A DNA stretch of 53,616 bases from a virus. The stretch lies in IMG/VR virus record IMGVR_UViG_3300042881_003221, positions 1-53,616 of that record, one strand, 5' to 3'. How positions within the stretch are numbered: the stretch's first letter is position 1; each line of letters starts with the position of its first letter. The notes beneath the pieces are model-generated. The model saw only the letters and a list, made by a program, of their open reading frames with translations, had not been told where the DNA came from and made no database searches. This document shows, in pieces, positions 22,912 through 31,350 of this stretch. Position numbers and translations under genes: made by a program.

Positions 22912-23340
22912 ATGTCCCGCTCCATCGTCCGCGCTGCCGTAGTCGCTCATATCGCGGCCGGGTGGACGTTTGCGCCCGTCATTACGCAAAACGTTGCAGG
23001 CTCGCCCCCCGAACCGACTGGCACGGACCCGACGCCGTATCTGTTCATCGAGATCAGCAACAATAGCACGGAACAGGCATCGACGGGCGAAGCCGAACCG
23101 GCCGGCAACCGATGGGATGAATACGGGCAGGTGTTCTTCCACATATACACCCCGTCCGGTTCTGGCGTGGCGTTGTCCGATCAGTATGCCGACGCGATCG
23201 TTGAGTTGTTCCGTGGCCAGACGCTGGCCACCAACATTGAATTTCACGACTTCAACGGCGATGTTGGCGGACCCGGCGACGTGAACGGCAATTACTACCG
23301 CGTGAGCGTGTCGGTCGATTGGATCATGCGCGGTGGTTGA
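22912..23340 (+). CDS. Tail terminator protein
   Basis: 142 residues. AAVVAHIAAGWTFAPVITQN, YLFIEISNNSTEQASTG, WDEYGQVFFHIYTPSGSG and YYRVSVSVDWIMRGG follow the tail-terminator/minor tail (gpU-like, DUF4128-like) pattern. It caps the tail tube and joins it to the head. TAATG overlap upstream. Confidence 0.8.
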   Translation: MSRSIVRAAVVAHIAAGWTFAPVITQNVAGSPPEPTGTDPTPYLFIEISNNSTEQASTGEAEPAGNRWDEYGQVFFHIYTPSGSGVALSDQYADAIVELFRGQTLATNIEFHDFNGDVGGPGDVNGNYYRVSVSVDWIMRGG

Positions 23341-23884
23341 AGCGACATGGCGCGCAGTCGAAACATTCGACACGGCAAACCGTCGCATCAAGCCGACCTT
23401 TGTGCTGGCGGATGCTGACGGAACGCTTGCGGTCGATGCCGATGGCGACACGGTAGGCGGGCTGGTCAAGTTGGTGATCAGCCGTGACGAAGTGCTTGGA
23501 CCGAAACCGTTTGATGCGCTGGCGTTGTTGGAGTTTGTGGAAGTGAATTATGCTGACCTGAGCACGACCATTGCGGATGGTGCGTCGCTATCGTCCGCAG
23601 TTCCGCTTTCCCGCCGGCCCGTGCTTTGGTTCACGATCCCGAACGGTTGGGATGATGCGGTCCTTACGTTCCAGGTCTCCACGGACGGGATTACGTTCTA
23701 CGAGCTTTTGACGGAAGCCGGCGCCGCTGTGTCCCTGACCGTATCGGCCGGCACCGCGACCCGAACCACCAACTTGGACCAATGGGCCGGGTTCAATTAC
23801 CTCAAGATCAGGTCTGGCACCTCCGGAACGCCTGTCAACCAGTCGGGCGCCGTCACAATCCTTCTCACAGTCAGGGACGCTTAA
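23333..23884 (+). CDS. Hypothetical tail-associated protein
   Basis: 183 residues from GTG 23333, overlapping the previous gene by 8 bp. Likely a beta-sandwich (VLWFTIPNGWDDAVLTFQVS, FNYLKIRSGTSGTPVNQSG), similar in outline to discoidin-like or Ig-like add-on domains on tails. No exact family recognised. Confidence 0.65.
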   Translation: MVEATWRAVETFDTANRRIKPTFVLADADGTLAVDADGDTVGGLVKLVISRDEVLGPKPFDALALLEFVEVNYADLSTTIADGASLSSAVPLSRRPVLWFTIPNGWDDAVLTFQVSTDGITFYELLTEAGAAVSLTVSAGTATRTTNLDQWAGFNYLKIRSGTSGTPVNQSGAVTILLTVRDA

Positions 23885-23885
23885 C

Positions 23886-24110
23886 ATGCGATACGCAGTG
23901 TTGCGGCCATTCAACACGCCGTCGCGTCGTTTTGCGATCGGTGATGTTGTCTGGGCCGAGGATATCGACGGTCCCGTTTCCGTCGCAGACCGGGCCGATA
24001 CCGGGTTCATCCAACCCAACGACCCTGATCATCCGGTGGCGCCGTTGACGATGCGCCGGAACGAAGCCCTGCCCCCGCCCGTCGTGAAGGACAACGAAGA
24101 TGACGTCTAG
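23886..24110 (+). CDS. Small hypothetical protein
   Basis: 74 residues: a small SH3-like beta N-terminus (YAVLRPFNTPSRRFAIGDVV) and an acidic disordered tail. Overlaps the tail tube gene by 11 bp, so translation may be coupled. Function unknown. Confidence 0.6.
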   Translation: MRYAVLRPFNTPSRRFAIGDVVWAEDIDGPVSVADRADTGFIQPNDPDHPVAPLTMRRNEALPPPVVKDNEDDV

Positions 24111-25581
24111 CAATCGCACTCAAATCACGTCCGTTCGCGAGGTCACAGTCGGCACCACGCCGGGCACCCCGCGTATGCGGTTGCGGCGCGTCAATGGCGA
24201 GACGTTGCAGCTTGTCCCGACCTTTGCGGCGTCCAACGAAATGCGGTCGGATCGCATGGCGTCTGACATCATCCGCCTTGGCAAGCAATCCAGCGGCGAT
24301 CTGCCCTACGACCTGATCTATCCTTTTCCGGATAGCCCAAACGACAGCGATCTGTGTTCCGCGTTCTACAACGATTTCACCAATCGTGCGACGCGGTTCA
24401 ATGATGGGATGGCGGATAGCGTCATCACCGCCGTTGCCACGTCTGGCGAAGTCGTGACATGCACCACCGGAACGGCTTTCGTTGCTGGCCAGCTTGTGCG
24501 CCTGACAGGCTTTGGGGTGACGGGCAACAACGTCATCGCGAAATGCACCACAGGCAGCGCAACGGTCCCCGCATTCGTCGGCGCTGGCCTGACTGACGAA
24601 GCCGCCCCCGCTGCCGCCGCACGCATGAAGGTGGTCGGGTTCCAGGGCGCGTCGGGCGATATCACGGCAACGTCAACCGGCCTCGGTTCCACGGCTCTGG
24701 ATTTCACCACCCTGGGCCTGGCAGTCGGGCAGTGGGTCAAGATCGGTGGCAGCGCGACGGCGGACAAATTCGCCACGGCGGCTTTGAACGGCACCGCGCG
24801 CATCACGGCCATTGGCGCCACAGCCCTTACGCTGGATCACCTCCCCACCGGATGGACCACCGACGCGGGCACGTCGAAGACAATCAAGGTTTGGATTGGC
24901 GACCAGATCAAGAACGGCACGACGCAGGTCGGCCAGACCATCGAACGCGGCTTTCTCGGCCAAGGCACGCCGAACTACTTCGTGCATGCCGGTATGGTCG
25001 TTGCACAAGCCAACATCAGCATGGCGCTCAATCAGCCGATCACCCTCGCGAACACGTATCAGGGCATGGGTGGTTCTGTCAGCACGTCGCCGCTGGATGC
25101 CTCCCCGGATGCGTCGCTTGTGCTGGCGTCCTTCCCACCGTTCGTCACGCGCGTGCATGTCGCGCGGGTGACGGAAGCGGGAACCACGATCGCCTCCCCC
25201 AACTTCCTTCGCGGTATGACCATCGTCATCAACAACAACTCGACGATGATCGAAGCCATTGACGCCGAAACGGCGCAGGGCATCACTGGCCATGCGGTGG
25301 ACGTGACCGGCACGGCCGAGTTTTACTTTGGCAACAATGCGTTGCTGACCAAGTATCTGGCCGGCACCCCAACGTCGCTTTCGACCTACGCCTACAACTC
25401 GCTTTCCGGGCAGGCGCTCATCTTCGCCATCCCCCGCGTGATCTTCGCAGGCGACGGTTCCCCGAACGCGAGCGGCCGGAACGTGGACGTGATGCTTCCC
25501 CTGTCATGGACAGCATCGAAAGACGAGACGGTGACCGGCGCGATGATTACGCTGGATCGTTTCGAGTATGTGGAAAACTGA
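24100..25581 (+). CDS. Major tail tube protein
   Basis: 493 residues, long for this family. N-terminus TSVREVTVGTTPGTPRMRLR, then MRSDRMASDIIRLGKQSSGD and IGDQIKNGTTQVGQTIERGF, with tube-fold strands to the C-terminus (FFYVEN-like end, DRFEYVEN). Matches phage tail tube proteins of the Phage_tube_2 type. The insertion at about 105-260 (AVATSGEVVTCTTGTAFVAG and following Thr/Ala-rich strands) looks like added surface domains. Polymerises into the tail tube around the tape measure. Confidence 0.85.
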   Translation: MTSSNRTQITSVREVTVGTTPGTPRMRLRRVNGETLQLVPTFAASNEMRSDRMASDIIRLGKQSSGDLPYDLIYPFPDSPNDSDLCSAFYNDFTNRATRFNDGMADSVITAVATSGEVVTCTTGTAFVAGQLVRLTGFGVTGNNVIAKCTTGSATVPAFVGAGLTDEAAPAAAARMKVVGFQGASGDITATSTGLGSTALDFTTLGLAVGQWVKIGGSATADKFATAALNGTARITAIGATALTLDHLPTGWTTDAGTSKTIKVWIGDQIKNGTTQVGQTIERGFLGQGTPNYFVHAGMVVAQANISMALNQPITLANTYQGMGGSVSTSPLDASPDASLVLASFPPFVTRVHVARVTEAGTTIASPNFLRGMTIVINNNSTMIEAIDAETAQGITGHAVDVTGTAEFYFGNNALLTKYLAGTPTSLSTYAYNSLSGQALIFAIPRVIFAGDGSPNASGRNVDVMLPLSWTASKDETVTGAMITLDRFEYVEN

Positions 25582-25593
25582 TAGGAGCAACCT

Positions 25594-26037
25594 GTGGCGT
25601 CTCTCAATCGCATCAAGTTTGATGCGGACAAGATCAAGGAAGGCAAGTGGGTCACGGTGGAAGCGGACGGGGAACCGTTCGATATCCGCACGCGCGGCTT
25701 CACGCCTCGGTATCGTGACGCTCTGTTTCGGCTCCGCATGGATGCGGTTCGTGATATGAACAAGGGACGCGATCCCGGCGCGGAACGGGTGACAGTGGAC
25801 ACGCTGCCACCCACGCATGACGACGCGTGCTACGGACGCGCGCTGGCGGCGGAATGCTTCCTCGACGTGCGAGGCTTGCAGCATTCGGACGGCGGCCCGG
25901 ACGTGACGGCGGATCAGTTCCGCGAAATGCTGCGCGATCCGGAGTTTTGCGGCCCGCTGGTCATCCTCGCCATGGCGGCGGCGGGGCGCGTCACAAACGA
26001 CCGTGATGCACAAATCGAGGCAGCAGCGGGAAACTGA
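25594..26037 (+). CDS. Tail assembly chaperone (gpG-like)
   Basis: 147 residues from GTG 25594 (AGGAG upstream). NRIKFDADKIKEGKWVTVEA and the FDIRTRGFTPRYRDALFRLR segment are typical of gpG-type chaperones in proteobacterial phages. A heptamer G-GGA-AAC at 26028-26034 immediately precedes its TGA stop, so a fraction of ribosomes shift -1 to make a 286-residue gpGT fusion. The chaperone coats the tape measure before tube assembly. Confidence 0.88.
   Translation: MASLNRIKFDADKIKEGKWVTVEADGEPFDIRTRGFTPRYRDALFRLRMDAVRDMNKGRDPGAERVTVDTLPPTHDDACYGRALAAECFLDVRGLQHSDGGPDVTADQFREMLRDPEFCGPLVILAMAAAGRVTNDRDAQIEAAAGN
26028..26034 (+). other. Programmed -1 ribosomal frameshift site (GGGAAAC)
   Basis: The heptamer G GGA AAC fits X XXY YYZ in the upstream frame (codons GCG GGA AAC TGA). 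Slipping back one base gives GGG AAA CTG ACA and opens the frame that runs to 26453 with no stop between. This is a canonical heptamer, at the usual gene position for tail chaperones. Confidence 0.9.
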
Positions 26038-26453
26038 CAACCCGCCTTCGCTGGCACCTAAGCGGAGGCGGAACGTCCATCACGCGATTGGCGGAGATCG
26101 AGGCGCTTATCCAAGAGGCCCCGGAAGCGGCCGAAGTGTTCGCGGATGAAATCCAGCAACTCCGCAACGAAGTTGACGACACGCCAGACCCAACCCCGCA
26201 TCTGGACTGGATATGGGAAGCGTGGTGGCGCCTCGGTGACGAGCGGCCGCATATCGTAACGGGCATGTCGGCACCGATGGGCGGATCAATCATTCGTTCC
26301 GTCCCTGGCAAAATCCCGTGGTCCGTCATCGCCCATTGGTGCGACGCTCACGGGCATGGCGACGAAGACCGGGACATCATGGACAGGTGCATCCAGTCCA
26401 TGGATGCGGTCTATCTGCGGTGGTGGACTGAGAAGAATAAGCCGGGGACGTGA
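26034..26453 (+). CDS. Tail assembly chaperone extension (gpT part of gpGT), made by -1 frameshift
   Basis: Open frame of 139 codons entered from the slippery site. It begins LTTRLRWHLSGGGTSITRLA and continues IEALIQEAPEAAEVFADE and WEAWWRLGDERPHIVTG. In lambda the T domain binds tail tube monomers while G coats the tape measure. No good independent start exists: a TTG at 26088 has no convincing ribosome site, which supports frameshift expression. Full product is 25594-26453, 286 residues. Confidence 0.85.
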   Translation: MTTRLRWHLSGGGTSITRLAEIEALIQEAPEAAEVFADEIQQLRNEVDDTPDPTPHLDWIWEAWWRLGDERPHIVTGMSAPMGGSIIRSVPGKIPWSVIAHWCDAHGHGDEDRDIMDRCIQSMDAVYLRWWTEKNKPGT

Positions 26454-27169
26454 TGGCGAGCAACCACCTGACCGTTGCGCGCACGATCCGGGAATTTGTA
26501 GATGCGACGCTATCCCCGGAAGCCAGCGCGGCGCGGTTTGCTGTGGTGGCACGGGCGCGGCGTGATGAGATAATCCGGTCTGGGCAGGCGTCGGAACGAT
26601 ACGACACGTTCGTTGACGGCCGAGAGGGTGCCAGAGAGGAAACCACGCGGCCCGGCGGCGCGGTCGAGTATCGCTTTAATTCGTGGGGAGAAATCATCCG
26701 CGAGGCGATGCTGCAACTAGCCATGGCGTCCCCGATGGATGACGGCGACTTTGTGCGGGCTTGGACCTTGGCCGTAAACGGCAGGCCATGGACTGGCGAC
26801 TATGAGGACATCCCGTTGAATGCTGACGTGATAATCGTCAACCCGCTTCCATACGCGCGCAAGATCGAGGTCGGCGCCATGACGTTGAGCGTTCCCGCCA
26901 ATCCGATTGAGCGGGCGCGACAAAAGCTCATGCGTCGGTTTCGCGCCGCGTTCTTCAACAAAACCTTCGTGTTCCTGCCGTCATCTTTCGCGACATTGGG
27001 ATACGAAACGCCCTACACCCTGAAGGGCCGATATCACGACAAGTCGTTCATAGCCGGGCGCCGGGAACGTGCCTTCAAATCGGGGCGCCGGTTCCATGCG
27101 CCGGGCAAAAGTCAGCAGCGAGGCCAGCAAGTGACATACCCTGCCCTCGCTATTTCGTTGACGCGCTGA
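26453..27169 (+). CDS. Hypothetical tail protein
   Basis: 238 residues from ATG 26453 (TGATG). EYRFNSWGEIIREAMLQLAM, WTLAVNGRPWTGDYEDIPLN and VIIVNPLPYARKIEVG suggest an alpha/beta structural protein; the C-terminal 45 residues are basic and disordered. Lies between the chaperones and tape measure, where alphaproteobacterial phages often carry an unassigned structural gene. Confidence 0.65.
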   Translation: MASNHLTVARTIREFVDATLSPEASAARFAVVARARRDEIIRSGQASERYDTFVDGREGAREETTRPGGAVEYRFNSWGEIIREAMLQLAMASPMDDGDFVRAWTLAVNGRPWTGDYEDIPLNADVIIVNPLPYARKIEVGAMTLSVPANPIERARQKLMRRFRAAFFNKTFVFLPSSFATLGYETPYTLKGRYHDKSFIAGRRERAFKSGRRFHAPGKSQQRGQQVTYPALAISLTR

Positions 27170-30100
27170 TGGCGACGGTAGAAACCCTCCGCGTCGAGTA
27201 TGCCAGCCGCATTGCGGCGCAGGCGAAGGCGGATCAAGACGCTTTGCTTGGCATGGCGAAGGCGATGGAGACGGTCGGCGACAAGGGCAAGGTCACCGAT
27301 GAAGTCTTGAAGCGGTCCACACAGACCTATGGCCGCTTGGTAAAGGACATCGACGGCGTTGCCGCTGCGACCACAAAGTTGGAGCGCGCGGAAACCGCAC
27401 ATGCGACCCGCGTCAATGTCGTCATGGATGCGTATCGTCGTGGTGAAATCACGCTGGCCAAGGCGCAGCAAGATATCGCCCGGCTGAACGCCAACTTTGA
27501 GCAAACCACCAACAAGATCGTCGCCTCTGGCAAAGCCATAGAGGAACGCTTCACCCCACCCCTGCAACGCAGCGTAGCGGGGATGAAATCCGCCACGGAT
27601 GCGTCACGATCCTTTGCGGAACAAACCGGCCAGACCACCAGCGCAATTCGCCAGATGGGTATGCAACAAGGCGGGCTGGTAGGTGCGTTTGCCACGGGCG
27701 GCGTGTTCGCCGTCGGCATGGCGGCCGCAACGGCGGCGGTTGCCGCATTCGGAACGGCCATGCGTGCCATTCCCGTTGCAGGCGACGCGGCCCGCGCTTC
27801 GATCGCGCGCCTGTCGGCAACGGTCGGCGACATGGGCGTTGCGTCCACCGTGTTTGACAAGCTGACCGCATCCTCTCGCCAGACAGGCATCGCGGTCGCG
27901 GAAAGCGCCGGATCGTTCCAGCGGTTTTCGATCGCCGCGAGTGACGTGGGCGCGACGAATGAGCAGGTTCTAAGCCTCGTTGCCGGCTTGCAAAAGTTCG
28001 CCATCGTATCGGGCGCATCGGTGCAAGAAACCGGCGCGGCGACCCAGCAGCTTGGCCAAGCGTTGGCCTCTGGCGTTCTGCAAGGCGACGAACTGCGGTC
28101 CATCCTTGAAAATATGCCGCTGTTCGCTCAATCCCTTGCGCGGGAATTGGGCACTTCGATCGGCAACCTTCGCACGATAGGCGCGGAAGGCAAGCTGACG
28201 GCCGAGGTTGTGTTCCCCGCCATGCTGCGCGCGGTGCAAGGCGTCGATGACGTGTTCGGGCAGATGCCTGTCACGATGGCGCGGGCGCAGCAGCAATTCG
28301 ACGTTGCCGCGCAGTCCTTCCTTGTCCATCTGGATCAGGCGTTGGGCTTTAGCGAAAAGCTGACGCGCGCCTTGCAGATCGCCGCCAACATGGTGGACAA
28401 AATCAGAGGCTTTGCCGGCGGCGCAACGGGTGCCGAACGGATGGCGGAGTTGGTTGCCGGCGTGGCCACCGGATCGGCAACGGTATCGGCCTATGACCAA
28501 GCCATCCAGGACGCGCGGAACGCCAACGCGGACCCGCAGGCGATTGCCGGGCTGGAGCGGACGCGCAATGACGCTGCCGCAGAGCTTCGCAAATTCCGAG
28601 ACGAGCTAGGCCAGATCAACAAGGAGGCCGTCCTACGCGACGAAGCCGAATGGGAAATCGCCTCCGAGAAAAGGCTCTCCGCCGAAAACGCGGCCCATTC
28701 CAAGTCTGTGCAGGAGTTGAAGCGTAAATACGACGCTCAATACAAGATCGAGAGCGAGTATACAACCGAACTGGCCAAACTAGACAAGGCGCGCAACACG
28801 GGCGCCGTCTCGGAAGTCGATTACTTGAAGATCAGCACAGGTCTTTTGAAGGAGCGCGACGAAGCCCTCGGCAAGCTGAACAAAACCGAGGATGTGCGAC
28901 GCGCCGGCATTGACCGGACCACGAATAGCATTCGGCAGTTGGTTGATAAAAGCGTCGAGCAGGCCCGCAAGGAACAGGACCAACTCCATCAACAAATCCG
29001 CGCGGCCGAGGAAACCGCCGGGTCGCAAGAGCGCATCGCCGCTGCCTACGATGGCACGGCTGAAAGCATCACGCGCGCGGCCAATGAGGAAAAGGCGTTC
29101 ACCGCCGTCCGGGATAAATTCGAGGAAGGATCAACCGAGGCAGCGGCGGCGCAACGCCGCTACGCCGATGCCTTGAACCGTAGCAGCGACGCAACGAAGG
29201 AACTGGATCAGGCTCAACGCTCGGTTTCGGCCATCATGGATACGCTGTCCAATGCGGCCGATCGTGTTGGGCAGGCGCTTGTTGATGCGTTCATTTCTGG
29301 CAGCGGCCGCGCGGTGAATTTCGGCAACGTCGTGCGCGGCGTTGTGGCGTCCGTCGTGACGGACTTTGTGAAGCTGGCCGCGATCAACCCGCTTCGGAAC
29401 GCGTTGTTTGGCGGCGGTGCCCCCACCCTGTCCGCCGGCCTAGGTGTCCTGACAGGCGGCAACGCTGGCGTTTCGGCGTCGGCAACCGGCGGCTTGAACA
29501 TCATGAACGCGGCGTCGAATGTCTCGACGTTCGGCGGGATCACGGATGCGCTTGGGCTGACGGACTTTGCCGGCCGGCTGTCTGGCATTGGTGAATACCT
29601 CGGCCTCACGGGCAGCAATGGCATCCTCGGGAACATCGGCGGCGGGATCAGTAGCCTGCTGTCCACCGGGATCAATGGCGTAAGCCTCGGCACAGCCACT
29701 AACACGGCACTCGCGGGTATGGGTGGTGCATTCGGCCCGGCCGCGCCTTCGTCCGTCCTGGCCGCGCAGGGCGGCGCCACGATCGGCGGCGTCCTGTCTG
29801 GCGTGGGCTTGGGCTTTGGCGCTGGGTCGCTTGCTGGCGGGTTCCTGCAATCCTCTCTTGGCAAGGTTGGCCCCGCGCCGACGATTGGGGCGGGTCTGGG
29901 GGCGGCTGGCGGTGCGGCGCTAGGCTCCATCATTCCCGGCATCGGCACCGTTCTAGGCGGCCTCCTAGGCGGCCTATTGGGCGGCGGCGGCGGCGGCCTG
30001 ATCGGTCCTAGGGCCGCAAGCCCGTTCTCCGCCACAGGACTAAACGCGACGGACGGAATGCTCTCCGTTGGCCAGACATTTTCCCAAATCGTCGACGTAA

Positions 30101-31350
30101 GCCAAGAGGTCGCGACGCTGCAACAGCAGACGGCGCAAATCAACTCCATCCTCGCGGCCAGCAACCTCCGCATTGCGAATGCCGTATCCGCCGACAACTA
30201 CGGCCAGACCCGCATCATCGGCGGCAATACCGGCACGTGGCTGAATTTCGGACAGGGTGACGGCCGGCCCGGTTCCATCGCTGATGCGTTCTCGGAATTG
30301 CGGTTCAGCAGCACGGAAGACACGCTCAACCGCGCGTTGCAGGGCAAGGCGTTTGCCAACCTTGAAGAACTGCAATCGACCGTCTCCCGCATCACGACGT
30401 TCGTCAACGATACGGCGCCTGCGCTGATCGCCCTCGGCAAGACTGAGACCACCTATGGCGTCGGATCGCTCGCGGCGACGATCACGGAATTGAGCCGTCA
30501 GTTTGATGACGCAATCGCAATGGCGCGCGAGCTTGGCCATGAGGAAGATGCACTCACGGCCGCGCGTGCTACGGCGATTGCCACGGCGCAGAAATCCGTG
30601 AACGAGGTCATGGATCAGTCCAAGATGGGCTTCGATCTGCGCTACTGGCAGGCCAAGGCGACAAACGACAACGACCCGCGCCTCGCCTTCGATGCCTCGC
30701 TTGTGGCATTCGACGTGCGCGCTGGGCAGGAGCGTGCCGCGTTCGAGGCGCAGTTGCTTGGCATCCTCGGCGACAGCGGCAGAACATCCGCGCTCTATCT
30801 GGATCAGATGGCGCAGCTTGACCGGGTGCTTTACGAGGAACGCCTCACCCTCCTAACCCAATTCAACTCCCAAGCCCTGCAATCCGACCAATCCTCGCTG
30901 GCGGCCCGTGCGCGCGGGGAGCAAAGCGCGCTGGCCACGATCACGTCCATTGCCGACTACGCCGCATCTTTGCCCTTTAGCGACAAATCCCCCATGACCG
31001 GCCGGGCGCAATACAGCCTCGCCCTCGGCAACTTCCAGTCGATCGCGGCTGGCATAGGCGAAGGCGACTTTAATGCACTCTCGCAGCTACCGGCGGCGGC
31101 GGATCAGCTTCTAGGGTCGTCGCGAAACCTGTTCGGCTCTGGCCAGCAATACGCGACAGACTTTGCCTCCGTGCAAGCCGTGCTTCGCGGTGCCGTGTCG
31201 CAGTCGCCAGAGGATATAGTTGCGGCTGCCATCCGCGCATCGGAGGCGCAACAAACGGCGGTGTTGGGCGGGCTGATTGAGAAGATGGTCGAGAAGCTTG
31301 ACGCCATCCTGGCCGAGACCCGCTTGCAGGCGATGCGGCCAGCGGCATGA
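27169..31350 (+). CDS. Tail tape measure protein
   Basis: 1393 residues. Helical N-terminus with coiled coils; the tape-measure core domain at about 200-400 (RASIARLSATVGDMGVASTV, ATQQLGQALASGVLQGDELR, SILENMPLFAQSLARELG); a long Glu/Lys/Gln coiled coil at about 470-680; Gly/Ala-rich hydrophobic stretches near 850-950 (GTVLGGLLGGLLGGGGGGL) that may cross the host membrane; and a helical C-terminus. At about 1.5 angstrom per residue the tail would be near 200 nm. Coupled TGATG and ATGA to its neighbours. Confidence 0.95.
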   Translation: MATVETLRVEYASRIAAQAKADQDALLGMAKAMETVGDKGKVTDEVLKRSTQTYGRLVKDIDGVAAATTKLERAETAHATRVNVVMDAYRRGEITLAKAQQDIARLNANFEQTTNKIVASGKAIEERFTPPLQRSVAGMKSATDASRSFAEQTGQTTSAIRQMGMQQGGLVGAFATGGVFAVGMAAATAAVAAFGTAMRAIPVAGDAARASIARLSATVGDMGVASTVFDKLTASSRQTGIAVAESAGSFQRFSIAASDVGATNEQVLSLVAGLQKFAIVSGASVQETGAATQQLGQALASGVLQGDELRSILENMPLFAQSLARELGTSIGNLRTIGAEGKLTAEVVFPAMLRAVQGVDDVFGQMPVTMARAQQQFDVAAQSFLVHLDQALGFSEKLTRALQIAANMVDKIRGFAGGATGAERMAELVAGVATGSATVSAYDQAIQDARNANADPQAIAGLERTRNDAAAELRKFRDELGQINKEAVLRDEAEWEIASEKRLSAENAAHSKSVQELKRKYDAQYKIESEYTTELAKLDKARNTGAVSEVDYLKISTGLLKERDEALGKLNKTEDVRRAGIDRTTNSIRQLVDKSVEQARKEQDQLHQQIRAAEETAGSQERIAAAYDGTAESITRAANEEKAFTAVRDKFEEGSTEAAAAQRRYADALNRSSDATKELDQAQRSVSAIMDTLSNAADRVGQALVDAFISGSGRAVNFGNVVRGVVASVVTDFVKLAAINPLRNALFGGGAPTLSAGLGVLTGGNAGVSASATGGLNIMNAASNVSTFGGITDALGLTDFAGRLSGIGEYLGLTGSNGILGNIGGGISSLLSTGINGVSLGTATNTALAGMGGAFGPAAPSSVLAAQGGATIGGVLSGVGLGFGAGSLAGGFLQSSLGKVGPAPTIGAGLGAAGGAALGSIIPGIGTVLGGLLGGLLGGGGGGLIGPRAASPFSATGLNATDGMLSVGQTFSQIVDVSQEVATLQQQTAQINSILAASNLRIANAVSADNYGQTRIIGGNTGTWLNFGQGDGRPGSIADAFSELRFSSTEDTLNRALQGKAFANLEELQSTVSRITTFVNDTAPALIALGKTETTYGVGSLAATITELSRQFDDAIAMARELGHEEDALTAARATAIATAQKSVNEVMDQSKMGFDLRYWQAKATNDNDPRLAFDASLVAFDVRAGQERAAFEAQLLGILGDSGRTSALYLDQMAQLDRVLYEERLTLLTQFNSQALQSDQSSLAARARGEQSALATITSIADYAASLPFSDKSPMTGRAQYSLALGNFQSIAAGIGEGDFNALSQLPAAADQLLGSSRNLFGSGQQYATDFASVQAVLRGAVSQSPEDIVAAAIRASEAQQTAVLGGLIEKMVEKLDAILAETRLQAMRPAA

